Source: DATCLS01 sp035265325
GTDB lineage: Bacteria; Actinomycetota; Acidimicrobiia; Acidimicrobiales; VFJN01
Direction: 5' to 3'
NCBI GenBank assembly: GCA_035265325.1
Contig: DATFOS010000125.1
Span: 1 to 16,143 of the forward strand
Length of the DNA: 16,143 nucleotides
The notes below the pieces were generated by a model. That model worked only from the letters and a program-made list of their open reading frames with translations. It was not told the DNA's origin and searched no databases. Shown in pieces: positions 1 to 8,446 of the stretch. The first letter of the stretch is position 1, and each line of letters opens with the position of its first letter. Position numbers and translations under genes: made by a program.

Positions 1-264
1 CCGCACCACCTGCCCGAAGTACGGGTCGGCGAAGAGCTGGCCGCTGGGCTCGCAGACGACAAGGGCCACCGTGTCGGTGCGGTGGCCGGCCAGGCTGCGC
101 GCGGCTTGATTGGGGACGTAGCCCAGCGCGTCGACGGCCGCCTCGACGGCCTGGCGGGTGCTGGGCGAGACGCGGCCGACGCCGTTGACCACCCGGGACG
201 CGGTGGCGCGGGACACGCCGGCGTGGGCGGCCACGTCCTCGAGCGTGGGGTGAGCGACGCTCAT
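1..264 (-). CDS. LacI-family transcriptional repressor, N-terminal part (cut by window edge)
   Basis: Only the first 88 codons lie in the window; the gene continues past base 1. The protein opens with a typical LacI/GalR DNA-binding domain: residues 6-28 (PTLEDVAAHAGVSRATASRV...) form the helix-turn-helix, and residues 52-60 (NQAARSLAG) match the hinge helix that enters the operator minor groove. The start of the periplasmic-binding-protein-like sensor domain follows (TDTVALVVCEPS). The ATG overlaps the stop of the upstream beta-glucosidase gene by four bases (ATGA), so the two genes are probably translationally coupled. I infer that it represses its own operon through the palindrome at 1733-1746, with a beta-glucoside or its breakdown product as inducer. 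The effector cannot be read from this fragment. Family assignment is firm; the regulatory target is inference. Confidence 0.93.
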   Translation of the reverse strand, partial: MSVAHPTLEDVAAHAGVSRATASRVVNGVGRVSPSTRQAVEAAVDALGYVPNQAARSLAGHRTDTVALVVCEPSGQLFADPYFGQVVR

Positions 265-1709
265 GGGTCGCCGCACGCGGGGCCGGGCGGGGCGGGGGAT
301 GCGGGCGGCAGGCCGTTGGCGGCCACGACGCCGCCGAACCACTCGGCGCTGGCCTTGGGCGTGCGGGCCTGGGTGGCGTAGTCGACGTGCACCAGGCCGA
401 AGCGGTGGGCGTATCCCTCGGCCCACTCGAAGTTGTCGAGGAACGACCACACGAAGTAGCCGCGCAGGTCGACGCCGGCGGCGACGGCGTCGTGGGCGGC
501 CCGGAGGTGGGCGTCGAGGAACCGGATGCGGTCGCCGTCCTCCACCCGGCCGTGGGGCCCGACGGCGTCAGGGAAGGCGCCCCCGCTCTCGTGGACGACG
601 AGCGGCGGCGGGTCGTAGTCGGTGACGAGTCGCACGAGGGACTCGTACAGCCCGTCGGGCTCGATGCGCCAGCCGTTGGCGGTCGCGGGCTCGTCGGGGG
701 CGGCAACGGACACGTCGGGCGAGCCGGGCCAGGGCGACACCGCGGACGCCCCCCGCTCGTACGACACGTGGTACCGGCGGTAGTAGTTGAGGCCCAGCAC
801 GTCGATGGGGCGGGACACGACGCCCAGGTCGCCGTCGCGTACGTGGGCCAGGTCGCTGACGGTGGACAGGTCGTCGAGCACGTCCTCGGGGTAGCGCCCG
901 CGCAGGACCGGGTCGTACCAGAGCCGGTTGGCGATGCCGTCGATGCGCCGGGCGGCGTCGAGGTCGGCGTCGGACGTGCCGGCGGTGACCACGGGATAGG
1001 GGTTGAGCGTGATGCCCACCTCGGCACCGGGGGACAGGCGGCCCCGCAACACGTCGACGCCCAGCCCGTGCGCCAGCAGCAGGTGGTGGGCGGCCGCCAC
1101 GGCGGCACCGGGCTCGGTGCGCCCGGGGGCGTGGACGCCGGCCGCGTAGCCCAGCATCGCCGCACACCAGGGCTCGTTGACCGTGCCCCAGCGCCGCGCC
1201 CGGTCGCCCAGGGCGTCGGCCACCAGCCCGGCGTAGTCGGCGAAGCGGTACGCCGTATCGCGCACCGGCCAGCCGCCGGCGTTCTCCAGCGCCTGGGGCA
1301 GGTCCCAGTGGTAGAGCGTGACCACCGGCTCGATGCCGTGGGACAGCAGCTCGTCGACCAGGGCGCGGTAGAAGTCGAGGCCCGCCTGACTGGCGGGGCC
1401 TCGCCCGGTCGGCTGCACCCGAGGCCAGGCCACCGAGAACCGGTACGCGGGCACGCCGAGGCGGGCCAGCAGGGCGACGTCGTCGGCCATGCGCCGCCGA
1501 TGGTCGGCGGCCACGGCCCCCGAGTCACCGTGGCGGGTGCCACCGCGGGCGGCGAACGTGTCCCAGATCGACGGGCCGCGACCGTCGAGGTCGACGCCCC
1601 CCTCGACCTGGTAGGCCGAGGTGCCCACGCCCCACAGGAAGTCGTCGGGGAAGCGCAGCGCCCGCGGGAGGGCATCGACACGGGGACGCGGCACACTGCT
1701 CGTTGGCAC
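261..1709 (-). CDS. GH1 family beta-glucosidase
   Basis: A 482-residue glycoside hydrolase family 1 enzyme, the usual length, with no signal peptide and so probably cytoplasmic. It hydrolyses beta-glucosides or related beta-linked sugars by a retaining mechanism. Visible signatures are the N-terminal FLWGVGTSAYQVEG (residues 24-37), YHWDLPQAL (133-141), the acid/base motif TVNEP with Glu179, GLNYY (306-310), and WSFLDNFEWAEGY (421-433) of the glycone site. The nucleophile motif reads HESG with Glu374, where the family normally has TENG, so the Asn after the nucleophile is Ser. The GTG start is chosen because AGGAG (1716-1720) lies six bases before it. An in-frame ATG 60 bases further upstream would lie in the -35 element and place the operator inside the coding region. 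The gene is first in an operon with the LacI-type gene. Substrate specificity is not readable from sequence alone. Confidence 0.93.
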   Translation of the reverse strand: MPTSSVPRPRVDALPRALRFPDDFLWGVGTSAYQVEGGVDLDGRGPSIWDTFAARGGTRHGDSGAVAADHRRRMADDVALLARLGVPAYRFSVAWPRVQPTGRGPASQAGLDFYRALVDELLSHGIEPVVTLYHWDLPQALENAGGWPVRDTAYRFADYAGLVADALGDRARRWGTVNEPWCAAMLGYAAGVHAPGRTEPGAAVAAAHHLLLAHGLGVDVLRGRLSPGAEVGITLNPYPVVTAGTSDADLDAARRIDGIANRLWYDPVLRGRYPEDVLDDLSTVSDLAHVRDGDLGVVSRPIDVLGLNYYRRYHVSYERGASAVSPWPGSPDVSVAAPDEPATANGWRIEPDGLYESLVRLVTDYDPPPLVVHESGGAFPDAVGPHGRVEDGDRIRFLDAHLRAAHDAVAAGVDLRGYFVWSFLDNFEWAEGYAHRFGLVHVDYATQARTPKASAEWFGGVVAANGLPPASPAPPGPACGDP

Positions 1710-1732
1710 GGCGAACTCCTGCTGGGGCGGTG

Positions 1733-1746
1733 TGAGAGCGCTTTCA
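1733..1746. promoter_or_regulatory. LacI/GalR-type operator before the beta-glucosidase gene
   Basis: TGAGAGCGCTTTCA is a 14-bp inverted repeat with one mismatched pair, centred on the CG step typical of LacI-family operators. It starts next to the -10 element of the promoter at 1746-1774 and covers the expected transcription start, where a bound repressor would block initiation. The LacI-type gene at the end of the same operon is the obvious candidate to bind it. The palindrome is seen directly; the binding partner is inferred. Confidence 0.72.
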
Positions 1747-1774
1747 TCACGCCATGTCGCCGGCCGCATGTCAA
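1746..1774 (-). promoter_or_regulatory. Sigma-70 type promoter of the beta-glucosidase/lacI-type operon
   Basis: On the minus strand a perfect TTGACA -35 hexamer (1769-1774) is followed after exactly 17 bases by CGTGAT (1746-1751), which matches the -10 consensus at positions 3, 5 and 6. Transcription would start near 1739, inside the operator, giving a leader of about 30 bases before the GTG at 1709. Confidence 0.6.
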
Positions 1775-2099
1775 GGCGACGACCGGGGCGACCGCCACCC
1801 GATGCGGCGGGCTGGGCAACGGGTCAGCGCGCGCTGCCCAGCCGGTTCGTTACGAGCGTCGTCGACGACCACGCCAGGCGTGTTCGTCGGCCGCCGACCA
1901 GCCGGCCGTCGGCACCGCGGCGGGGTCGTCGCAACGACGACCGTGACGGTGGCGGTGGCTCCGGCCGCGTGGCCGCCGGTGGCTGCACCGACGTCCGGGT
2001 GGCAGCGACTAGACCGTCAGATATGGGTCAGGGGACCGATAACGACCGTTCACGCATGGTCCGTGCGGCACACATGCCGCGTTCCTAGGGTCTCGCGCG
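1775..2099. other. Intergenic region between divergent operons
   Basis: About 325 bases separate the beta-glucosidase promoter from the ABC importer. I find no convincing gene here; the open frames crossing it have atypical composition and no ribosome binding site. It contains nested palindromes: 9-bp arms at 1810-1818 and 1835-1843, and a perfect 12-bp palindrome CAGCGCGCGCTG at 1825-1836. A smaller hairpin lies at 2065-2080, just before the importer. No TPP or other known riboswitch core is recognisable. Confidence 0.5.
2065..2091 (+). promoter_or_regulatory. Putative promoter and palindrome before the ABC importer
   Basis: TAGGGT (2086-2091) fits the actinobacterial TANNNT -10 pattern and ends eight bases before the ATG at 2100, so the transcript may be leaderless or nearly so. 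No good Shine-Dalgarno sequence precedes the ATG. Directly upstream lies the inverted repeat GCGGCA-CACA-TGCCGC (2065-2080), filling the -35/-10 spacer where a regulator could bind. There is no clear -35 hexamer. The repeat is seen; the promoter role is inferred. Confidence 0.4.
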
Positions 2100-2885
2100 A
2101 TGCAGACGATGCCCGGCGCGTCGCACGCCGTGAACGGCAGTGAGGACGGCGCCGCGGCGGCCGCCCTGGCCTTCGACGGCATCCGCATGACCTACCCCGA
2201 CGGCACCGAAGCGATCGCCGAGGCGACGTTCTCGGTGGCCGAAGGCGAGATCGTCGCCATCGTGGGCCCCTCGGGCTGCGGCAAGTCCACGTTGCTCAAG
2301 GTGGCGTCCGGCCTGGTCGACCACACCGACGGCAGCGTCGCGGTCGACCGGGCCAACCTCGGTTACGTCTTCCAGGACGCCACGCTGCTGCCCTGGCGCA
2401 GCGTCCGGCGCAACGTCGAGCTGCTGCTCGAGCTGCACGGCGTCCCGAAGGCCGAACGGCGCGGCGTGGCGCAGGCCGCCATCGACCTGGTGGGCCTCAC
2501 CGGCTTCGAGGACCACTACCCCAAGCGCCTGTCGGGCGGCATGAAGATGCGGGCGTCGCTGGCCCGGGCGCTCACCCGCAAGCCCCGGGTTTTCCTGTTC
2601 GACGAGCCGTTCGGCGCCCTCGACGAAATCACCCGCGAGCGGCTCAACGACGAGCTGCTGTCGCTGTTCGCCGCCGAACGGTTCGCGGGGCTGTTCATCA
2701 CCCACTCGATCCCGGAAGCGTGCTTCCTTGCGAGTCGGGTCCTCGTCATGAGCACCCGCCCGGGCCGGATCGTGGAGGAGTTCGCGGTCCCCTACAGCTA
2801 CCCGCGCACGCCGGAGACCCGCTACGAGCCCGCCTTCGCCGAGCTCAACGGGCGCATCTCGACGGCGCTGCGGGCAGCGAGCTGA
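2100..2885 (+). CDS. ABC transporter ATP-binding protein (NitT/TauT type)
   Basis: This 261-residue cytoplasmic ATPase energises the importer formed with the next two genes. All nucleotide-binding motifs are present: Walker A GPSGCGKST (56-64), Q-loop YVFQD with Gln92, signature LSGGM (144-148, Met in place of the usual Gln), Walker B VFLFDEPFGALD (164-175) and the H-loop His202 (ITHS). The layout and the FGALDEITR segment match the SsuB/TauB/NrtD group, which serves sulfonate, taurine, nitrate and thiamine-precursor importers. The exact substrate cannot be assigned. The ATG at 2100 has no strong ribosome binding site and a candidate -10 just upstream, so a leaderless start is likely; an in-frame ATG at 2109 is the alternative. 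The permease GTG follows 11 bases after its stop. Confidence 0.93.
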   Translation: MQTMPGASHAVNGSEDGAAAAALAFDGIRMTYPDGTEAIAEATFSVAEGEIVAIVGPSGCGKSTLLKVASGLVDHTDGSVAVDRANLGYVFQDATLLPWRSVRRNVELLLELHGVPKAERRGVAQAAIDLVGLTGFEDHYPKRLSGGMKMRASLARALTRKPRVFLFDEPFGALDEITRERLNDELLSLFAAERFAGLFITHSIPEACFLASRVLVMSTRPGRIVEEFAVPYSYPRTPETRYEPAFAELNGRISTALRAAS

Positions 2886-2896
2886 GGGGCGCCGCC

Positions 2897-3787
2897 GTGG
2901 CCGACACCACCCTGGGCGACGTCGACGCCGGCCCCGTGGGCCTCATCGCCGACGTCCCCAGGCCGCCGGCGCCGCCCACCCCGCCCGGGACCTCGCCCTG
3001 GGCGCGGCGGCTGAGGGTGGCCGTGCCCCCATTGGTCATGGGGGCGCTCCTGTTCGGCGCCTACGCCTTCTTCGCGGCCCGGCTGCCCGAGCACCGCCAG
3101 TTCCTGATGCCCAGCGTCGGCGAGATCTGGACGCAGGGCCTCACCGACCCCGAGGTCGTGAGCGACCTGCGCTCCGGCCTGATGCTCACCGCCCGCATCG
3201 CGTTCCAGGGCCTGGCCATCTCGATCGCGGCCGGGGGGCTGCTCGGCATCCTCATGTTCCGGTTCCGCTGGCTCGAGCGGGCCAGCTACCCCTACCTGGT
3301 GGCCCTGCAGAGCGTGCCGATCCTCGCCATCACGCCGCTGCTCATCGTGGCCTTCGGCTTCGGCATCTGGCCCAAGACCATGGTCTGCGTCATCATCTCC
3401 TTCTTCCCCATCCCGACGACGCTGCTGCTGGGGCTGCGGTCGGTCGACCGCGACATGGACGACCTGTTCCGCCTCCAGGGCGCCAGCTGGACGACGACCC
3501 TGCGCAAGCTCGCCCTTCCCCACGCCTCCCCGGCCCTCTTCGCCGGCCTCCGCATCTCGGCCGGCCTGTCGGTGGTGGGCGCCATCGTCGGCGAGCTGTT
3601 CTTCCAGTCCGGCGCCGAGGGCCTCGGGCAGCTGATCATCAACTACCGCACCGAGCTGCAGTACGAGGCGATGTACGCCGCCCTCGTCTGGAGCTCGGCG
3701 CTCAGCATCAGCGTCTATGTGCTGTTCTCGTGGCTGGGGAACCGCTTGTTCAGTGCCTGGCACGAGTCGGGCGAGATCCGGCGCTGA
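2897..3787 (+). CDS. ABC transporter permease (NitT/TauT type)
   Basis: A 296-residue inner-membrane permease of the BPD_transp_1 type. After a Pro-rich cytoplasmic N-terminus (residues 1-40), about six hydrophobic segments are visible, near 41-60, 103-121, 133-155, 160-180, 216-236 and 262-281. The cytoplasmic coupling loop that docks on the ATPase is recognisable around 189-219 (LFRLQGASWTTTLRKLALPH), a version of the EAA motif. The GTG start is supported by GAGGGG at 2884-2889, seven bases upstream and overlapping the stop of the ATPase gene; longer in-frame extensions would run back into that gene. Five bases of each arm around GCCGT...ACGGC just after the stop (3788-3804) could form a small hairpin before the binding-protein gene. 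The family is clear; the substrate is unknown. Confidence 0.93.
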   Translation: MADTTLGDVDAGPVGLIADVPRPPAPPTPPGTSPWARRLRVAVPPLVMGALLFGAYAFFAARLPEHRQFLMPSVGEIWTQGLTDPEVVSDLRSGLMLTARIAFQGLAISIAAGGLLGILMFRFRWLERASYPYLVALQSVPILAITPLLIVAFGFGIWPKTMVCVIISFFPIPTTLLLGLRSVDRDMDDLFRLQGASWTTTLRKLALPHASPALFAGLRISAGLSVVGAIVGELFFQSGAEGLGQLIINYRTELQYEAMYAALVWSSALSISVYVLFSWLGNRLFSAWHESGEIRR

Positions 3788-3860
3788 GCCGTACGAGTGA
3801 CGGCCGGGCGCCGCCGCACCAGTGATCCCACACTCACCGTTGAGCACAGGAGACACCACG

Positions 3861-5054
3861 ATGAGGAACAACCGCCGGTGGCGGCCGGCAGCCGCCCTGC
3901 TGGCCGTCGCGCTGCTCGCCACGGCGTGCAGCGGCGACGACGAGGGCGAGGGCGAGGGCTCCGGTGAGGGCGCGGCCCCCAGCGGCGAGTCGCCCTACAC
4001 GACGGACCTCACCGAGGTCTGCCCCGACCCGTTCGTGGTCCAGAAGGATTGGCTCGCCGAGGTCGAGCACGCGGCCTTCTACCAGCTCATCGGCCCGGGT
4101 GGCGAGATGAGCGAGAACCAGTACCGCGGCCCGCTGGGCGACACCGGCATCGAGCTGCAGATCATGGACGGCGGGCCCGGCCTGGGCCAGGGTCAGGACG
4201 CCATACAGACGCTCACGGCCGGAAACATGCGCTTCAACGTCACCGCCGACATGGCGTTCGTGAGCAGCGACGACCTGGCGATCTACTCCGCCGCGTACCC
4301 GGCCGTGGGCGTGGTGGCCCCGCTCGACCGCAGCCCGCAGATGATCTTCTGGGACCCGGAGACCTACCAGGACGGGTTCGCGTCGATCGAGGACCTGGCC
4401 AACCTCCAGGGCACCGACGCGCGGATCTACGTGCGGTCGATCAACGACAGCTTCGGCCGCTACCTGGTCGACCAGGACGTGCCCGCCGACCTGTTCATCG
4501 AGGGCTACCAGGGTGACGGCGAGAACTTCGTCGCCAACGGCGGCGCCTGGCTCAACCAGGGCTACTCGTCCAACGAGGTCTGGGACTTCGAGAACGGCCG
4601 CGAGTGGGAGCGGCCCGTCGACTACGTCTACGTCAGCGAGCTGGGCTACGACTTCTACCCCTCCGTGCCGTCGGTGGCCGCCGAGCGGCTGGAGGAGCTG
4701 GGGCCGTGCCTCGAGCGCCTCGTGCCGCTGATCCAGCAGGCGCAGGTCGACTACATCGCCGACCCCGTCATGGTGAACGAGCTGCTCACCGAGTACAACG
4801 ACGGCGACTACGGCGCCGGGTTCTGGAAGACGCCGCTCGAGCTCAACGAGGCCGGCGCCCAGATCATGGCCGAGGACGACCTGGTCGGGAACGGCAACAA
4901 CGACACGCTCGGCGACTTCGAGATGGAGCGGGTGCAGACGACGATCGACAACATCGCCGACACCCTCGACGACCGGGCCAACCCCGAGGTGGCGCCCGAG
5001 GACATCGTCACCAACGCCTACATCGACGAGTCCATCGGCATCTCGGCGGAGTGA
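3861..5054 (+). CDS. ABC transporter substrate-binding lipoprotein (NMT1/ThiY/SsuA-like)
   Basis: A 397-residue extracellular binding protein. The N-terminus is a lipoprotein signal: basic residues, the hydrophobic stretch AAALLAVALL, then ATAC with Cys23 as the lipidated residue. A Gly/Glu/Asp-rich linker (24-45) follows, then the binding domain. Its position as third gene and general layout place it with NMT1-like proteins that feed SsuB/TauB-type ATPases. Two further cysteines, Cys54 and Cys283, could form a disulfide. The mature protein is markedly acidic and rich in Tyr and Trp. The ATG at 3861 is chosen because AGGAG (3848-3852) sits eight bases upstream and the signal peptide starts there; an upstream in-frame GTG at 3822 lacks both. 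I cannot name the ligand: sulfonate, nitrate and pyrimidine-type substrates are all possible for the family. Confidence 0.88.
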   Translation: MRNNRRWRPAAALLAVALLATACSGDDEGEGEGSGEGAAPSGESPYTTDLTEVCPDPFVVQKDWLAEVEHAAFYQLIGPGGEMSENQYRGPLGDTGIELQIMDGGPGLGQGQDAIQTLTAGNMRFNVTADMAFVSSDDLAIYSAAYPAVGVVAPLDRSPQMIFWDPETYQDGFASIEDLANLQGTDARIYVRSINDSFGRYLVDQDVPADLFIEGYQGDGENFVANGGAWLNQGYSSNEVWDFENGREWERPVDYVYVSELGYDFYPSVPSVAAERLEELGPCLERLVPLIQQAQVDYIADPVMVNELLTEYNDGDYGAGFWKTPLELNEAGAQIMAEDDLVGNGNNDTLGDFEMERVQTTIDNIADTLDDRANPEVAPEDIVTNAYIDESIGISAE

Positions 5055-5061
5055 GTCGACC

Positions 5062-5090
5062 GTGCCGGGCACCCACCGGGTGCCCGGCAC
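5062..5090 (+). terminator. Hairpin terminator after the ABC importer operon
   Basis: GTGCCGGGCACCC, a three-base loop ACC, and the perfect complement GGGTGCCCGGCAC form a 13-bp stem starting eight bases after the stop of the binding-protein gene. No T-run follows, so it is either a U-less terminator of the kind proposed in actinobacteria or an mRNA-stabilising 3' hairpin. Confidence 0.65.
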
Positions 5091-5206
5091 ATCCCCCTCG
5101 GTCCCGCAGGCGTTCCGCCACGCCCCCGACCGTCCGCGGGCCCCGGCCCCCGGGCCGGACCGGCCCGGTCGGTCGCGTCCCCCACGACCGTGAGTCAAGG
5201 GACCGC

Positions 5207-5277
5207 GCCACGCGGTGTCAACGTGGCTGTCCCGCTCCGTGAGGACGCCGAGGTGACGGGGCGTGACGCCGTAGCAT
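5207..5277 (+). promoter_or_regulatory. Putative promoter and operator-like repeats before the TetR-type gene
   Basis: TAGCAT (5272-5277) ends six bases before the GTG at 5284, fitting a -10 element of a leaderless transcript; there is no Shine-Dalgarno sequence. Immediately upstream lies GGCGT-G-ACGCC (5260-5270), a perfect inverted repeat. Further up, GCCACG and CGTGGC (5207-5212, 5222-5227) form a second inverted repeat. Either could be the autoregulatory site of the encoded regulator. No -35 hexamer is obvious. Confidence 0.4.
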
Positions 5278-5283
5278 CCCGGC

Positions 5284-5838
5284 GTGGTCTCGGGCCGCCG
5301 CACCCAGACGCCCCTGTCGCGTGAACGGATCCTCGACGCCGCCGAGGCCATCGCACGCGCCGAGGGGGTCGGCGCTCTGAGCATGCGGCGGGTGGCCGCC
5401 GCGCTGGGGACCGGGGCGATGTCGCTCTACAACCACGTCCCCAACAAGGACGCCCTGCTTGGCGGCCTCGCCGAGCGGGTCACGGCGGAGGTTGGGGTGC
5501 CGACCGGGAGCGACCCACGGGAGTTGGCGGCGTCGTGGGCCCGCTCGGTCCGCCGGGCGCTGATCGCCAACCGGTCGCTCCTCCCCGTCGTCCTGGCCCG
5601 GGCCCAGCGGGGCCACCTCGCCCAGCTGGGCAAGGTGCTGGTCGAGGCGCTCACCGGGGCCGGCATGGGGCTGGCCGACGCGATCGACGTCGCCGCCGTG
5701 CTCGGCCGCTACGTGGCCGGGGCGCTGATGTTCGACGGCGCGACCCGCGGGGACGGGTCGGACGAGCTGCGCTGCGTCGAGCTGGACCGGGTCTTCGACC
5801 GCGGCCTCGACGCCCTCCTCACCGGCCTCATCCCCTGA
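5284..5838 (+). CDS. TetR/AcrR-family transcriptional regulator
   Basis: A 184-residue regulator with an N-terminal TetR DNA-binding domain: RERILDAAEAIARAEG (13-28) is helix 1, and residues 32-51, containing SMRRVAAALGTGAMSLYNHV, form the helix-turn-helix, followed by the usual NKDALL segment. The remaining 120 residues are the helical ligand and dimer domain, closest in style to the TetR_C_1 group (tetracycline-repressor-like C-terminus). The GTG start is inferred from the first residue that fits the family and from the -10-like TAGCAT just upstream. The gene stands alone between the ABC importer (same strand, after a hairpin) and the convergent cysH, whose end is only 23 bases away. There is no divergent neighbour to suggest a target. 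The ligand and regulon are unknown. Confidence 0.9.
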   Translation: MVSGRRTQTPLSRERILDAAEAIARAEGVGALSMRRVAAALGTGAMSLYNHVPNKDALLGGLAERVTAEVGVPTGSDPRELAASWARSVRRALIANRSLLPVVLARAQRGHLAQLGKVLVEALTGAGMGLADAIDVAAVLGRYVAGALMFDGATRGDGSDELRCVELDRVFDRGLDALLTGLIP

Positions 5839-5861
5839 GGGCTCCGCGGGGGACGCCGGGC

Positions 5862-6553
5862 TCAGCCCAGGTGCAGGCCGCACTCCGTCTTGCCATTGCC
5901 GGCCCAGCGCCCCGAGCGGGGGTCGTCGGGATCGGTGGGCAGCGAGGTGCACGGCTGGCACCCGATGGAGGTGTAGCCCTGCTGCAGCAGCGGGTTGACC
6001 GGGATGTCGTGGTCGGCCACGTAGCCGGCCACGTCGACGTCGTCCCAGTTGGCGATGGGGTTCACCTTGACCAGGCCGCGGAGGTCGCGGGTGACGATCG
6101 GCGCCGTCGCCCGGGTGGCGGCCTCGCTGCGGCGCAGGCCGCTCATCCACGCCGCCTTGCCGGCGAGCGCCCGGTCGAGCTGGCCGACCTTCACGGCCGA
6201 GCAGCAGTTCTCCGGGTCGACCTTCCACAACGCCTCGTTGTGGGGTGCGACCGTCATCATCCGCAGGTTGAGGCCGTAGCGCTTCCGGACCCGCTCCACC
6301 GTCTCCAGCGTCTCGGGGAAGTGGTAACCGGTGTCGATGAACACGACCTCGATGGCCGGGTCCACCTTGGTCGCCAGGTCGATGAGGACCGCGTCCTGCA
6401 TCGAGGCGGCGAGGGCCAGGTGGGGGGCGTAGTTCTCGACCGCCCACTCGATGATCCGGGGGGCCGACCAGCGCTCGAACTGGCGGTTGAGCTCGGCCAG
6501 CTGCTCGTCGTGGAGTTGGGGGACCGGCAGCGCCGGCGGCTCGACGAGGAAGC

Positions 6554-6557
<4 letters not shown>
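5862..6557 (-). CDS. cysH: Adenylyl-sulfate (APS) reductase, iron-sulfur type
   Basis: This 231-residue cytoplasmic enzyme reduces adenosine 5'-phosphosulfate to sulfite and AMP with thioredoxin-type reductant, in assimilatory sulfate reduction. It has the PP-loop fold: ALAASMQDAVLIDLA (48-62) for nucleotide binding, VVFIDTGYHFPET (71-83) and MSGLRRSEAATR (138-149). Two cysteine pairs, Cys118-Cys119 and Cys200/Cys203 (GCQPC), are the [4Fe-4S] ligands that mark the APS-using class rather than the cluster-free PAPS reductases of E. coli. The C-terminal ECGLH motif carries the redox-active Cys226. The ATG overlaps the stop of the sulfite reductase gene by four bases, so it is the second gene of that operon and probably translationally coupled. 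Substrate choice (APS over PAPS) is inferred from the cluster cysteines. Confidence 0.95.
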
Positions 6558-8323
<1,766 letters not shown>

Positions 8324-8384
8324 GCGGCGCGTGCTCCCCTCGAGTGGCGACACCGAATCCTGACAAACCGGATCGGTGTTTCCG

Positions 8385-8419
8385 ACTCTACAGGCGCAAT
8401 ACCTGAGTAGCTAGCTCAG
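8385..8419 (-). promoter_or_regulatory. Putative promoter/operator of the sir-cysH operon
   Basis: On the minus strand TAGAGT (8385-8390) fits a TANNNT -10 element about 62 bases before the sir start codon. Upstream, the inverted repeat CTGAG-N7-CTCAG (8403-8419) covers the position where the -35 would lie; with a 17-base spacer that hexamer would be TAGCTA. This is a plausible site for a sulfur-responsive regulator, but the repeat is short and the assignment tentative. Confidence 0.33.
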
Positions 8420-8428
8420 ATTTGCCAC

Positions 8429-8446
8429 ACCGCCGTCAGCGGCGGT
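8429..8446 (-). terminator. Hairpin at the end of the DAHP synthase gene
   Basis: ACCGCCG-CTGA-CGGCGGT is a perfect 7-bp stem whose loop contains the TGA stop codon. It could serve as a U-less terminator or 3' stabiliser and separates this gene from the sir promoter. No T-run follows. Confidence 0.35.

Noticed and set aside
387..1946. A 519-codon open frame on the plus strand opposite the beta-glucosidase
   Set aside because: It is the antisense shadow of a clear GH1 gene: rich in Val, Gly, Arg and His with no recognisable motif, as expected when GC-rich codons are read backwards.
1960..2099. A TPP riboswitch or other metabolite leader before the ThiY/SsuA-like importer
   Set aside because: I looked for the conserved CUGAGA and related TPP core and found none, and the candidate -10 element leaves almost no leader. 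Three GACCG pentamers at about 2013-2048 are irregularly spaced and too short to call.
5150..5168. CCGGGCCGG-A-CCGGCCCGG palindrome
   Set aside because: A 9-bp perfect repeat with a one-base centre in an almost pure G/C stretch; likely a composition effect and already downstream of a better terminator.
3834..5384. A 516-codon open frame on the minus strand opposite the binding-protein gene
   Set aside because: The plus strand has a lipoprotein signal, a ribosome binding site and family similarity; the opposite frame has low-complexity Val/Asp/Gly composition and runs through a terminator hairpin into the TetR-type gene.
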